Of a stretch of 64,000 bases of DNA, positions 45,945 to 60,100 are shown one piece after another. The position numbers and the translations under genes were made by a program. Below the pieces are notes generated by a model, which worked only from the letters and a program-made list of their open reading frames with translations, made no database searches and was not told the origin of the DNA. The stretch's first letter is position 1, and each line of letters begins with the position of its first letter. Source of the DNA: Plasmopara viticola. Lineage: Eukaryota > Oomycota > Peronosporomycetes > Peronosporales > Peronosporaceae. The stretch spans positions 434,001 to 498,000 of the forward strand of contig MBPM02000007.1 in assembly GCA_001695595.3 (NCBI GenBank), read 5' to 3'.

Positions 45945-47477
45945 CTACGCGTTGGGACAGTCTACAAACGCAGCCGATTGCTCCGTAGTCGTGACCTTGC
46001 AAAAGCGACACACGTCATCGATACAGCCCACGCCTCCGCTTGCACACGATGAGTCAGTGAAAATATTGATCCCAGCTGCAGCATCCCCGTCCGACTGCGT
46101 CCGCGTACAAGTAGCGCCCGATGAAGACGAGGTGTCACTGGCAACTGGGCTTTCAGTGGGAGCATCAGTGGGTCCGTCAGTGGGAGCAGCAGTGTCGACG
46201 GTAGAGTAACCGTCGATAGAGGTACAGTTGAGGAACGATGTCGATTGAGGCGTGGTAAATACCTTGCAGAAACGGCAAACAGTGTCGATACAGCCCACGC
46301 CACCATTCGTACAGCTTGCATCTGACACAATACTGATTCCAACCGACGCGTCACCCGACGAAGCGACTTGGGTACATGGATTCTGTGTAACTGGAACTTC
46401 AGCCGCGACGGTAGGAGCTTCCGTAGGAATCTCGGTGTCAATGGTGGCAGCGGGAGTAGGTGCTGGCGTGTCTAACGGCAACGTCGAATTAGTATCAAGC
46501 ACGTCGCGACAGTCGGTGAAAGCAGCCGATTGTTGCGTGTACACGAGTCTACAATAGCGACACACGTCGCTAATACAGCCGAGACCGCCTGTAGCACACG
46601 AGCTGTCCGGAACAATGATGATACCGGCCTTGATGTCTCCCTCAGCAGCAACCTGCTGACATGTGCCACTCACGGACGGTGCCCCGGTTGGAATCTCGGT
46701 CGGTGCCTCGGTTGGAGCAGCCGTAGGAGGCTCGGTTCCAACATTAGCACCCGCAATGTTCTGACAGTCTGTAAACGCGGCCGACTGCACGGTAGTCACC
46801 ACTCTGCAATAACGGCACACCTCGTCAATGCAGCCGACACCACCACCTGCACACGAATCATCCGTCACGATCCGGATTCCAACGGCCGCGTCGCCCTCAG
46901 TTACCACAAACGAGCACGCGGAACTGTTAGATGGTGCAGCCGTGACGGCGACGGTTGGTGCCGGCGTGACTGGCGTTCCAACGGTTACAATCGTACTAGT
47001 GTTCAGGTTCGAACACTCGATGAAAGCAGCAGATTCTGGTGTCTCGTTGAGCTTACAGAAACGACAGTGATCTTCAAAGCACCCGAGACCTCCATACAGA
47101 CAATCTGCGTCAGTGACTGCCGCGATGCCGACAGCTGCATCGCCTTCTGAAATTTCACAAGGACCAGAAGTGTCGGTCACCGTCCCCGTGATGGAAAAAT
47201 TCGCACCAAACGAAGAGCAACTTTCAAACTGCGTCGACTTGGGTGTGTCGACAATCTTGCAATAGCGGCAGTGGTCATTGTAGCAACCGATTCCACCATT
47301 CGTGCACCCAACGTCATCAACAACTCGAACCCCATAGCTCATGTCACCATCGGACACTTCGCATGCAGTAGTCGAAGTTGATGTCTGCGAGGTGGCTAGC
47401 GACAATGTCGCCACGCTAAAAGCGCACAAGCCAAACGCCTTTGTATAGGCCCGCGTGGAATTGCAAAAGTACACCAT
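45945..47477 (-). CDS. Secreted cysteine-rich repeat protein, six repeats
   Basis: Single exon, 510 aa. The first ~30 residues end in a hydrophobic stretch (FGLCAFSVATLSLATS) typical of a signal peptide. The mature part is six copies of a ~48-residue module. Each has six Cys in fixed spacing: C...GD-x3-GI/V-x4-D-x2-C-x3-G-GC-x4-C-R-[YF]-C-[KR]...T-x2-S-x2-F-x2-C. Modules 1 and 2 carry CYNDHCRYC/CFEDHCRFC; modules 3-6 carry CID(E/T/D)VCR(Y/F)C. Linkers between modules 2 and 6 are Pro/Thr/Ala-rich (such as TAAPTEAPTEIPTGAPS), as in O-glycosylated spacers. The even cysteine count suggests three disulfides per module. I do not recognise the family; an extracellular matrix, cell-wall or spore-coat role is possible. 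A paralog begins at 63571. It is divergent from the dynein gene with a 637-bp gap. Confidence 0.8.
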   Translation of the reverse strand: MVYFCNSTRAYTKAFGLCAFSVATLSLATSQTSTSTTACEVSDGDMSYGVRVVDDVGCTNGGIGCYNDHCRYCKIVDTPKSTQFESCSSFGANFSITGTVTDTSGPCEISEGDAAVGIAAVTDADCLYGGLGCFEDHCRFCKLNETPESAAFIECSNLNTSTIVTVGTPVTPAPTVAVTAAPSNSSACSFVVTEGDAAVGIRIVTDDSCAGGGVGCIDEVCRYCRVVTTVQSAAFTDCQNIAGANVGTEPPTAAPTEAPTEIPTGAPSVSGTCQQVAAEGDIKAGIIIVPDSSCATGGLGCISDVCRYCRLVYTQQSAAFTDCRDVLDTNSTLPLDTPAPTPAATIDTEIPTEAPTVAAEVPVTQNPCTQVASSGDASVGISIVSDASCTNGGVGCIDTVCRFCKVFTTPQSTSFLNCTSIDGYSTVDTAAPTDGPTDAPTESPVASDTSSSSGATCTRTQSDGDAAAGINIFTDSSCASGGVGCIDDVCRFCKVTTTEQSAAFVDCPNA

Positions 47478-48114
47478 GATGGATCGGGTGAAGAGAAGAC
47501 TTGGGTGTCACTTAGTGTTTATCCACGTGAGTCGGACTGACAATGCACGTTGAAAAATGAGTGAGAGACCACGATGCTAAGCCAGCACGTTTTAGTTTAG
47601 CTGCATCCCAGCAATAACATTGCTTGAGTGCCGTTAATTGTATTAATAGTGTCAGAGTATCGCCACCCGCAAATTTGGCTATGTTGTACTATTCATCTTA
47701 ATATAAAATATAAAAATCTAAAATTGATATATAAACCATTATATCGCTTTGAAAAACGCGCCTACCGGCACAAATTATGGGATCAGTCGGAATCCACTTC
47801 TATAATTACTGATGCCTTCAATCTGCGTAGCATCCATGCAAATTTGAGCACCATCATCGAGTGCAAGGAAGGTATTAAAAAGTGCTTAGTCAGTACCCAG
47901 TAGCGATAACGTCTACTAGCGATAGATTCTCCAAAACTGTTATTTGGATATATGTGCTCACTAGAATTTTAGCATAAAAAACAATAATATCATTTGCAAG
48001 TGCGGCTGTAATATACCGCTGCCAGATATGTAAAGTGTTACCGAAAACAATAGTATTGTTTGCTTTTTCGGACTATAAAATACGCGACCTTTGAAAGTCT
48101 ATCCAGTCGTTGGG
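47478..48114. promoter_or_regulatory. Divergent promoter region between secreted repeat gene and dynein gene
   Basis: This 637-bp AT-rich gap separates two start codons facing away from each other. An initiator-type element serving the minus-strand gene is listed separately; none as good was found on the dynein side. Confidence 0.5.
47548..47562 (-). promoter_or_regulatory. Oomycete initiator plus flanking element
   Basis: On the minus strand the sequence ACTCATTTTTCAACG fits the oomycete core promoter pattern CATTYYNCAW. It lies about 75-85 nt upstream of the ATG at 47477, a usual distance. The gene's paralog at 63571 has a matching element at a similar distance. Confidence 0.5.
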
Positions 48115-51100
48115 ATGGCGTTCCAGGCTCGACACCGCTGGATGATCCAGCGTTTGCAGCTCGGTTTTAATTTCCAAGACGAAGTCCAAGTCGAAGAACT
48201 GTTGCGTAGCAATGATATCATGGAACAGCTTACTTGCTTCTTCCGCGGTGACGGTCCCACCAAGATCTTCTTCTACTACCAACCCAAAGGCGTGATTGAT
48301 GACAATACCTCGTCAACAGCCGAATCGCGGCAAAAGGATCTGTTCCTCACCAATGGATTCGATGAAACGCTCCAAGGACGTGCTGTGTATTTTGCCAAAG
48401 TGGCTTCAAAAGGGACACAGGAGTGCGACATCAATCAGGAAGATACGATGCACCCAGCTACGTTGGATGAAGAGGTCGCACTTGCTTCAACGCCTTGGCT
48501 GCCAATTGACCCAGCAACAGCGCACGATCATTTGCTCACGTATGGCATCTTGGACGCGTCCGTGCTCGTGTCCATTGAGACGCACTTGTCCCAATTGTTT
48601 ATGCCACTGTTGACAACACAAGAAGAGAGTGAATGGGGCCAGGCTGAAAGTGGCGCTCGCACTGACTTTCTGCAACATTTAAAGGCGTTGGTGACTGATG
48701 TGCAAGATAATGTAAAGGCAATGGCGACTGGCCTGGATCTTCGAAAACCAGACAAGCGATACGATCCGTCGGATTTCAGGACGTCGTCGAAATTATCGTC
48801 GGATGAGCACGCTGTACAGCATTTTGTAGAGCTCGTGAAAGATTGGTGCAAGCAGACCGAGGGGTTTCTCGAAGGAAACGATCAAGGCGGATGGGACTTT
48901 TACGAAGCGGGGCCTGCGACGGAACTCGAGTACTGGAAACGACGCCATCAACGTCTCATGGGCATTACCGAGCAGCTCAAGAATAAAGAGTGCAAGATGG
49001 TCATGGGCGTGCTCAATGTGTTTAATAAACTGCAAAACGGAGGGGATAAATTAGGCGTGACCCCATTGTTACGTCGATGGAAACAAATTGACACAAACAT
49101 TACCGAAGCGTCGAATGAAGCCAAGGATAACGTCAAGTATCTTGCAACCCTCGAACGCTTTATTGAACCCTTATACACGGGGACGCCAACGTCCGTGGTG
49201 GAGACCCTGCCTGCCCTCATGAACTCGGTCAAGATGATTCACACGATTGCTCGATACTACAATACGACGGAGCGCATGACCAAATTGTTTATGAAAATCA
49301 CCAACCAAATGATCATCTTGAGTAAGAACAAGATACTGGGATCCGAACCCTCGGAAGCCATGTGGGACATGGATCCCGAAGCGTTGTTGCTTAATTTTGA
49401 AGCGTGTATCAAGCTGAATGAAGCGTACCAGGAGCAGTATCGGTTGACAAAAGAGCGGCTTTTGACCATGCCAAAAGGCAAACAATTTGACTTTAGTGAG
49501 ACCCAAATCTTTGGCAAGTTTGACCTCTTTTGTCGACGGCTCGTCAAGCTTATCGACATGTTTAGTACCATGCATCAGTTCCGTGCACTCGCCCAGCATG
49601 CGTTTGAAGGGATGGACACGATCTTGGCCTCTTTTGACAAGATCATCCAAGCCTTTCGCGCTCACAAGCACGACTTGCTCGAATTCCACAATCATAAATT
49701 TGACCGGGATTACGTCGACTTTACCATCCACATTGCCGACCTAGAGACCGCGTTGCAGCACTTGATAAACGCCAGTTTTGACTCGATCACGAGCATCGAG
49801 CAATCGTTGCAGCTTTTGGAGCAATTCCAGCAACTTTTACAGCGCAAGACGCTGCGCAGCGACTTGGACTCGAAATTTACCGTGATTTTTCACAAATATG
49901 GACTGGACCTGACGCACGTACAGGAACTGTACGAACGTCATCGACATAATCCTCCAGTGGCGCGGAATCTAACACCCGTGGCGGGGAACATTCTCTGGTC
50001 GCGTCATTTATTACGTCGAATTGAAGAGCCGATGCGAAAGTTTGAAGGCAATCCGAGTGTCTTGTCGACGAAAGAGAGCAAGACAATCATCAAAACGTAC
50101 AATAAAGTCGCACGCACGCTCGTAGCGTTTGAATATTTGTGGTACGAAGCGTGGTGCCGGTCGGTCGATAACGCACGGGCGGGTTTGCACGCGACGCTTA
50201 TCATTCGGCATCCGGAATCGGGTCGGTTGTTTGTCAACTTTGATAAGGAAATCCTGCAATTGATTCGCGAAGCCCGGTGCCTGACGCGGATGGGCATTGA
50301 AGTGCCCGAGAATGCACGTATGATCATGCTACAGGAGGATCGATTCAAGGCTTACTACAACGATTTGAGCTATGCGCTTCATGAATATGACCGGGTGACG
50401 GCCAAGATCATCCCCGTCACGGCCGTCTTGTTACGGCCTCACTTAGAAGACCTCGAGAAGAAACTTCGACCGGGCCTCGTCACGTTGACGTGGACGAGCA
50501 TGAATATCGACGCCTATACTGCCGTAGCACACGTAGCGTTACAGCGTCTCGAGGAGCTCATTTCAAGCGTGTTGGATGCTATTGAAAATCGCATTGAAAA
50601 GAATCTCGTACTTGTATCAAAAGCGTCGCTTGTCTACTTGCCCACGGACCAGTCCTTTACTCTGGACGAGTTCGTACGCATGCAAGAAAAGCACGTGGCG
50701 AATGTGACAAAGCAGTTAGGCGCAAAGAATCTCGAGATTGAAAATGCTGTCGAAGATGTGCTTCGACTGATCGGTGAGTACCATTTAGACGGTTCATCGA
50801 ATTCTGGAAAGAACGAGAACGTCTCTTGTATCGCAAAACCCACAACAAACACGTGTCCGATCGAAGCGTTGGACACGTTCCGGCATTTTTATCGAAATCT
50901 CTTTTACCGCGCGATCCTGACGTGCACAAAGCAATCGCTCGATGCAATCAAGAACCGCGTGTGCTCCAAAGCAGGCACAGGCTTTCTTTTTCTTAAACGC
51001 CCCTTTTTCGAAGTGAACGTCCAATTGGCCGTCCCATCCGTTCGCTTGAGTCCGTCCCTCGAGGATATTCAGAAAGCAATCAATCGCTCTGCGGTCGCGG

Positions 51101-54100
51101 TGTTACGGTGCTCCAAGAGTCTCTACGAATGGGGCCAACAGAGTGTACTACCCGAAAGTGTCCGCACGAGTCTATTTGAACGTCTGGGATGCGACACGGA
51201 GATTATCAAGGTTGCTATTCTTCTCACTGGTGCATTGCATGGTACCAAAAATCAAGTCCACGACTACCTTGCGACCTTTAGAAAGTACGATTGGCTCTGG
51301 AAAGACGATATGGAATTCCGCTATAATCAATTCATGCAGCGGAATCCACTTATCCAGGACTTTGAGACAGAGTTGCGCTATTTTATGGCAATTGAAGCGA
51401 AAATTGCTTTGATTGCTCCTGTTCACAATATCGCCGTCTTGTCACTGAATACGAAAAATCTCAAGCTGCAATTACGCAACGAGTGCCGTCGGTGGAAGAT
51501 CCAGTACTCGGACAAAGTCCACCATCAAGCTCGAACAGCGCTTTTCAACTTGACGGACTATATTCGGACCACGACCACAAAGCTCAATGCGCGCGTTGAA
51601 ACACTGGAGACGCTCCGAGTCGTTATGGGCGTGTTGAAAGAGATTCGAGAGCGCGAGTCCGTGATTGAGATGGAGTTGACGCCAATCAGTGATATGTACG
51701 CAATGCTCGAGCAGTATCTTCCAGGAGGGTACATGGACAAAGACGAAATGGATCAAAAGAGTGCGTTGCGTACTTTATGGCGCAAGCTTGTCGATTATGC
51801 CGAAGACGTGACCGATGCTCTATTTGAAGTGCAAGGCAGCTTTAAGAAGCAATTGATACAGGACGTCAAGTGCTTTCAAGCAGACGTTGCAGCGTTTCGA
51901 GGCGAATACGAGATGAAGGGTCCAATGGTCTCTGGTTTAAACCCTTTAGAAGCTGTCGAACGTCTAAAACGCTTTCGAGAGTTGCTCTCGGCACAGGAAC
52001 GCAGACTCGAAGCGTTTTCGGCTGGCGAGGAACTCTTTGGCATGCGGCCGACTGAATACCCGGATATTGTACGCACGCAAAAGGAAATGGCCTTGTTGGA
52101 CCAGCTCTATAGTCTCTACCTCGACGTTGACAAGACCATGGACGAGTTTCGCGGCATTGCGTGGGCTCAAGTCGGCGCGTACCTTGACCATATGAATGAT
52201 GCGTTCGGTACGTACGATGCACGGTGCAAAAAGCTGCCAAAGAGTTTGTACGAGTGGGAAGCGTATGGCATTTTACGCAAAGAGATTGCAGAGTTTCTCG
52301 AAGTGCTGCCAATCGTGCGTGAGTTGACAAGAGAGAGTATGAAATTGCGTCATTGGGAAGAGCTCAGCAAAGCTTGCAGCGGTCGACCGTTGCCGTACGA
52401 GACCGATTCGTTCAAGTTTCAAGACGTGCTTGATGCCCAGCTCTTGACGTGGAAAGAAGACGTCGAGTACATTTGTGAGAGTGCACACAAAGAGCTTCAG
52501 ATCGAACACAAACTGGGAGATCTCACGGAGCGTTGGGCAAGTACAGTGTTTGAGTTTAGTGAATGGAGACAACGCAACGTGCCCGTGCTGAAAGGTTACG
52601 GTCAGATCATTGAAGAGTTAGAAGACAGTCAATTGCAACTCCAAGCGATGTTGAGTATGAGGCACGTCGTGTTTTTTAAAGACCGTGTGCAATCGCAACT
52701 TGCGCAGCTTTCCGATACGGCCGATGTGCTGGAACTTTGGGCCAAAGTCCAAACGTTGTGGATGTCATTGGAATCTGTGTTTACAGGTGGTGATATTGCC
52801 AAGCAAATGCCACTGGAAGCGAAGAAATTTGCGAAAATTGACAAAGATTGGCTCAAAGTCATGACCAAAGCGACCGAAGTGAGCTTTGTCGTCCCCTGTA
52901 GCTCAAGCGACTTGTTACGAAGTACGCTTCCAATGCTCTTTGGAGAGCTCGAAAAGTGCCAAAAGTCCTTGGAGGGGTATCTTGAGCAAAAACGCAAAAA
53001 GTTTCCACGCTTTTACTTCGTGTCGAATCCGCTCTTGCTCCTCATCTTGTCTCGTGGATCCGACCCGGTTGCAATTCAGCAATACTATGAAAAGATCTTT
53101 GATAGCATCACTCACGTCGTGCACGAAAAGCCCGCATTGATGACAGATCGTCGCCACTCATCTACAACTCTATCGATGAAACGCAAAATTGTGGAAATCA
53201 AGTCACTTGTCGGAACGGACGAAGAAGCGATTGCGCTTGTCCAAGCCGTGCTGCCGGACGGGAATATTGAAGAGTGGTTGGGAGTCTTAGAGAAAGAAAT
53301 GCGACGGACCCTCAAGACTTTGTGTCGTCAAGCTGCTGCGGAGTGTCTGTCCACCCCACTCCGCGAGTTTGTCGGTAAAACTTGTGCTCAGTTTGCACTG
53401 CTTGGAATCCAATTACGCTGGACAAGCGAATGTCAGGACGCGCTACAGAAATGTCGGTCGACCAAGGGGATAATGGTCCAGACGGCAAAGAAACAGGGTA
53501 CAATGTTGTCCGAGTTATCGTCCTGGTGTCTCACTGATCTCGGGACGAAGCTCGTACGGACCAAAGTGGAAACGTTGATTACAATTCAAGTACACCAGCG
53601 TGATTGTTTTCTCGAACTATGCCGTCTTTACAAGGAGAAGAAATTGTTTGATGCCAATGACTTTGAATGGCTAAAACAAGCTCGTTTCTATTGGCGTCTT
53701 GGGAGTCAAGGGGCGTCCGATGCCGTGGGTCCAGATGCCTGTTGCGTCTCTATATGTGACGTCGACTTTAAATACGCGTTCGAGTATCTCGGCTGCAAAG
53801 AGCGTCTTGTGATCACGCCACTAACAGATCGTGCGTACATTACGCTCTCGCAAGCTCTCGGCATGCACTTGGGTGGGGCACCGGCTGGTCCAGCGGGGAC
53901 CGGAAAGACCGAGACCGTCAAAGACCTTGGTCGTACACTGGGTGTCTATGTCATTGTCACAAACTGTACGGACCAACAACGGTACTCTGACATGGCAAAG
54001 ATCTTTAAAGGACTTTGCCAAGGCGGATTATGGGGTTGCTTTGACGAATTTAATCGCATCGAGCTGCCTGTGCTCTCCGTCGTTGCCCAGCAAGTTCTTG

Positions 54101-57100
54101 CCATCACCAATGCAAAGCGCGTGCAGGCTTTAACGTTTACGTTTCCAGGCGATCCACTTGCGATTGGACTCCACTCGGATGCGGCGTACTTTATCACGAT
54201 GAATCCAGGCTATCAAGGCCGTCAAGAATTGCCGGAAAACCTGAAAGCGCTCTTCCGGGGCGTGTCGATGATGGTCCCGGACCGTGAAATCATCATGAAA
54301 GTCCGACTCTGTGCCGTCGGGTACGAAACGTTTGCTGAACTCGCACGCAAGTTCAAGACATTGTATGCAGTGTGTGAAGGTCAGCTCTCAAAACAGCGCC
54401 ACTATGACTTTGGGCTGCGCAACATCTTGTCCGTGCTCCGGTCAGCAGGTGCAACGAAGCGTGAGAATCTTGCGGCGAGTGAAGAAGTGCTGCTCATGAC
54501 GACGTTGCGGGACATGAACCTGTCCAAGCTCGTCGCAATGGACGTGCCGATTTTTCTCTCGTTGCTTCGCGATATCTTTCCAGGTGTCGAGCCGACCCCA
54601 TCATCGGCATGTGGCAGTAGCACTGAACTCGGTAAAGCCATTCAAAACGTGTTGCAAACGGCCCAAAGCTGGCCACCACCCGCGGCTTGGAGCGCAAAGG
54701 TGACGCAACTGTACGAGACTCAGCTCGTCCGTCACGGAATTGCGCTCGTAGGACCAGCAGGAGCTGGCAAGTCGGAGATTCTGCGAACGTTACAGGCAAG
54801 TTTGAGCTTTGCCACGCGTACACCACATCGACAAGTGCGTTTGAACCCAAAAGCTGTTCGGGCAGAGGAACTCTTTGGCGAAACGGATCGGCTGTCGGGG
54901 GAATGGGTCGACGGCGTGTTTGCCGCGATTTGGGCCAAGTTTAACGACCGGACGCGACGCGATGTGTCATGGTTGGTCTGCGACGGTCCCGTAGACGCCG
55001 TGTGGATTGAGAACCTCAACACGGTTCTCGACGATAACAAGCTCCTGACGCTGGCAAACGGGGATCGGTTGCCCATGACCGACAATTGCAAGCTGTTGTT
55101 TGAAGTCGAAGACCTGCGCAACGCGTCTCCTGCAACCGTGTCACGGGCAGGAATCGTGTACGTGAGCGAGACGGATCTTGGGTGGGAGCCAGTGGCCCAG
55201 CGATGGCTTCGTACGCGATCCGACACACAGCGTGCAGCTTTGACACGATGTATCCAGACCTATGTTGGTGGAGGCGAGACGTCGGGTTCGGACCATCTGT
55301 TTGAGTTCATTAAGCGCGCGTGTCGACCGGCTTTGAACGCACCTCGCGTCGCGTTGATCCAAGCGACTCTACACCTGCTGCAATCTCTTTTAGAACGCTG
55401 CGAACTGAGCGACAATTCGGATCTAGCGACGGAACTGGACAGACTGTTCGTGTTTGCACTCGCGTGGGCTATTGGGGGCGTGTTAGATGTAAATGATCGT
55501 CAAAAACTGCACATTTATCTGACCGAGAAGGCCACAGCGACAACCTTTCCATTGTCTACTTTTGCAAAACGAGGCGGTCAAGAGGCTGCAGTTGACGTGG
55601 AAGGAAAGGGGCTTGGATTGACTGTATTTGACTACTTTTTGCATCCGTCGACACTCGAGTGGGAAAAGTGGCCACTTGAAAAGACTGACAACTTATTAGC
55701 ACAATCGCATGGCCTAGTGAACGTCGGGCGTCTGATTGTTCCTACTACTGACACAGCACGTGCGCTGTATGTACTAGAACATCTCCACGCGAGTCAAGTG
55801 CCCGTCCTCGTCGTTGGAGAACCAGGTACAGGCAAGTCGACGCTAGCGCGTTTGTTCTTTGAGAGGTATGTTGAGCAAGACGGCCAATCCCGGACGCTTA
55901 TCTTTTCAGGAGCGACACTAGGAGGAGCCTTTCAAGCAACAGTCGAGAACGATCTCGAGAAACGGGGTGGCAAGACGTTCGGCCCGTCCAATAATCAACC
56001 ACTCACTCTATTCATCGACGATCTCAATATGCCAGCACTCAATGAGTGGGGCGATCAGCCGACGCTGGAAGTAGTACGACAGCTTGTCGAGACCCACACG
56101 CTGTGCTTTCTCGACAAAGACAAACGTGGAGACATCAAGACGATTGAAGGTTTGCGATTTATCGGAGCCATGGGCTTGCCCCAAGCCGAGAGTCACGACG
56201 TACCAGCACGTCTGAAGCGTCATTTCTTTCTCTTGAATCTTTTGCCTCCATCTTCTGCGGTTGCTGAAGCTATTTTCACCCAACTTACATGCTGGCGATT
56301 GATCCCGGAGAGCGATGTGTCGTCTTGTTCTAGCGGCATGCCGAAAAGAGTACTTGTAGACTTGATCTCGCATCTCGCAACTGCCTCGGTCCAACTCTGG
56401 CTTTGGCTACGTCGTGCGCTGCCTCCGAGTCCGCAGAAGTTTCACTATGTCTTAAGTGTGCGTGAACTCAGTCGAATCCTTCAAGGGCTTGTTCGTGCTC
56501 CAGTGAAAAGCACAACAGCATCCGAGAAGACACTCATTCGACTCTGGCAGCACGAGAGTGAGCGCGTCTTTAGTGATCGACTCGTTTCGCTTGATGATAA
56601 GCAGCGTTTTCGTGACGAATTGAACGTTGTCACGGACGAAGTTAGCACAAAGTCGTCGGGAGTAAGCGCCGGTGGGAAACACAAGGGAGGAACTACTACG
56701 TCTGGTGGACACGCACCGCACCGTCAGCAGCGGACTGTCCCAGTTAGCCACGAGCGGCAAGTTCTGGTTTACGTTGACTTTCTACAGGATGCGCCCGTCG
56801 ATGACCTCGGCGAGCCCGTGGGTGAAATGCCACGCGACTACGAGCCTGTGTCTGGTTTGCCAGCTCTTCAATCTCGAGTAGAGCATCTTTTGGCTCAATT
56901 TAATCGGGAAAACCCTGGGCGCGCGCTCCCATCGTTGATTCTCTTTGAACAAGCGCTGACCCACTTAGCTCGGCTCACGCGCGTCCTTGGCTTACCGCAG
57001 AGCAACATGATGCTCGTGGGTGTCGGTGGGTCAGGGAAGCAATCGTTAACTCGACTTGCTGCTATCTTATGTGGCCATGAACTCTGTCAATTAAGCGTGA

Positions 57101-60100
57101 CCAAGGCGTACACACTCAGTGCGTTTCGAGACGACGTGCGTGCGTTATGTCAAATGGCTGGACAGGCAGGCAAAGGAGTCGTGTTTCTCTTGACTGAAGC
57201 TGATATCAAGGACGATTTATTCCTTGATCAAGTCAATACACTCTTGGCCACGGGCGAAATTCCGGGTTTGTTTCCCCGTGACGAATTGATCGCTCTCGTG
57301 AGCGAACTACGCAATGCCATGCAACGGGAATATCCCAACCACGCCGATACATTGGCGAACCTCACGCGATTTTTTTACGACCGCGTGCGTCGCAACCTTC
57401 ACGTGGTTTTATGCCTATCTCCAGTGAGTCCACGCTTTGCCGCGCGCTGTCGCGAATTTCCACACCTTGTGACTGGCTGCACGATCGACTGGTTCTTGCC
57501 TTGGCCAGAAGAAGCATTGACAGCGGTCAGTCAAGGATTGCTCGACACGTTTGTGCTCGAGACGCCATCAGTGACAAAAGACGCCCTAATTCGTCAGCTA
57601 GGACGAATGCATCAAGCGGTTGAGCACGTAAGCGACGAGTACTACATGCGCCGGCGTCGCCGCGTCGTTCAGACGCCACGCAGTTTCTTGAGCTTTCTTG
57701 CAACGTACAAGGAGTTGTACGTCGACAAGTTGCGTGATGTGCAACATCAGGAAGCAGCTGTGAACCTAGGGCTTCAGAAACTAGGACAAGGAGCACAGGA
57801 CGTCGAACGGATGAAAGTCGTGCTGAAACAAGAGGAAACGAAACTCGTGGTGGCTGAAGGTGCGGCCAACAAAATGCTCGAGACACTTGAAATCAAGTCG
57901 TTGGAAGCAAAACAGGAAAACGACATTGTGCAAGAAATCCGGCAACAGTGTCTCACTGACGCTGCCGTCATTCTGGCGGAAAAAGAAGCGGCAGAAGACG
58001 ATTTGAAACGGGCGCAGCCATTCCTAGACGAAGCCGAGCGTGCAGCTACCAGTATTCGTCCGAATGATTTGAACGAGCTCAAAAAGCTCGCGAAACCTGG
58101 CGACATTATCAAGCTCATCTTTGATTGTGTTGCTATTCTACAGATGGCGCCACTAGTTAAAGTGGAGCGCGCTACCGTTTCGTTGGGACTTGGCAAGGAT
58201 CGACACACATGCGACTTTCTCGTCGATTCGTTCCCACTCGCCAAGTCTGGAATGCTCGCCGATACGCGCTTTCTTCAAACCATTTTCTACTTTTCAAAGT
58301 ATCAAAAAGACCAAATGAACGACGAAACCCTCGAGTTTATGGCGCCGTACATGGAACTGCCGGGGTTTAGTGCTCCTGCCGCCAAAAATGCGTCAAAAGC
58401 CGCAGAAGGTCTCTTTTGCTGGGTACAAGCGATGAGTATGTACCACGAAGCGTCCAAAGTCGTCAAGCCTAAGCTCGAGGCGCTGCGGATAACCGAAGGC
58501 AAGCTGGAAGCTGCACAGACTCGACTCGAGAGCTCAGAAGTCAAACTACTCCAGTGCCAACAGGTGCTGCATCAATTGCAGCAAGCGTTTGAGACCCAAA
58601 TGGCCGAAAAAACTCGCGTCGAGGCGTTTGCCCAAGCCACCAAGCGCAAAATGGAGCAAGCAACGGCTTTAATTGGAGGCTTGGGTGGTGAAAAAGTGCG
58701 CTGGACCGACGACTCCGATCGATTCGTCGAGCGAAAACAGCATTTAGTGGGCGACTGTGCACTCGCGGCCGCCTTTTTGTGTTATTGTGGCCCGTTTAAC
58801 CGAGAGTTTCGCGATTTGCTCTTGCAAGAGCGTCTTCCAGCTGAGCTAGGAGCTCTGCCCCTTGGAAGCACTGCCACCTCGACTCCTGTGCCACTACCCA
58901 TCCCATTGACGCGCGACTTAGCCCTGGAAGACTTTTTGGCCAACGCTGGGTCTGTGAGCGATTGGAAGCTGCAAGGATTGCCATCCGATCCATTGTCCAT
59001 TCAAAACGGCATCTTGGTGGCACGAGCGCCCCGTTTTCCGCTACTCATTGATCCACAAGGCCAAGCGTTGACTTGGATCTTGCATCGAGAAGCCGACCGT
59101 CTGCCTTCTGTGGGCGTTGTCTCGGTCGGTAGCTCTAAATTGCGCGAGATTCTTGAGCACTGCGTAGGTGAAGGCAAAGCTTTGATTCTCGACGGTCTCG
59201 ACGGCACTGACCCGGACACTCTTTTAGCCAATGTGCTGGACAAAAACTTTATTCTTCGCGCCAAGGGAAAATTTGTCAAAATAATGGACCGCGTGTGCGA
59301 GTACAATGACGCTTTCTCGTTGTATTTGACCACGCGGGTGGCCAATCCTCACTTTTCACCAGAGCTGCAAGCACGGACACTTGTTGTGGACTTTACCGTG
59401 ACACAGAACGGTTTGGAAGAGCAGCTGCTTGCGCAAGTGATTCGTCAAGAGCAGCGTTTACTAGAAGAGCAATTGGAGCGCGTGCAGTGCGAGCTAAACG
59501 CAAATGCCAAAGCTTTAGTGGCCTTGGATGCAATGCTGTTGGAGCGACTGTCGGCGAGTAAGGCAAATTTACTGGACGACGTCGAACTTGTCTCTGTCTT
59601 GGCGAGCACAAAAGCCAAAGCGACGGAAGTCAACGACAAGATTCTGGCAGCTGAAGCCGTCAAACAAGGAATTGATGAAAAGCGCGAACACTATCGTCCT
59701 GTTGCCGCCCGTGGCTCGGTCCTTTACTTTGGCATCGTGGAATTTGCAGCAGTCAACGTCATGTACCAGACCTCGTTGGATCAGTTCCTTCAGCTTTTCG
59801 TACGATCAATTGAACAAGCCGAGCGATCAGCTCTTGCATCTAAACGCGTGACGTTTATCCTCGAGACACTCACGTACATGGTAGTCCGCTACGTGATACG
59901 TGGACTTTATGATCGTCATCGTCTCAGTTTTCTGCTCATGATCGCTCTCAAGATTCTCGTAGCGGCAAATTGCGTAACTTCTGCTGACGTGACGCTTTTT
60001 TTAAAAGCCGGAGCATCGCGCAAGGCTGCAAGCGATCAGCCAAAGAAAATCACGTGGATGTCGACAAGCGCGTGGCTCAATGCGATGCAACTTGCGAGTG

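Noticed and set aside
46530..47150. Plus-strand 206-aa frame opposite the secreted repeat gene
   Set aside because: Its periodicity mirrors the six repeats of the minus-strand gene, which has the signal peptide and conserved cysteines.
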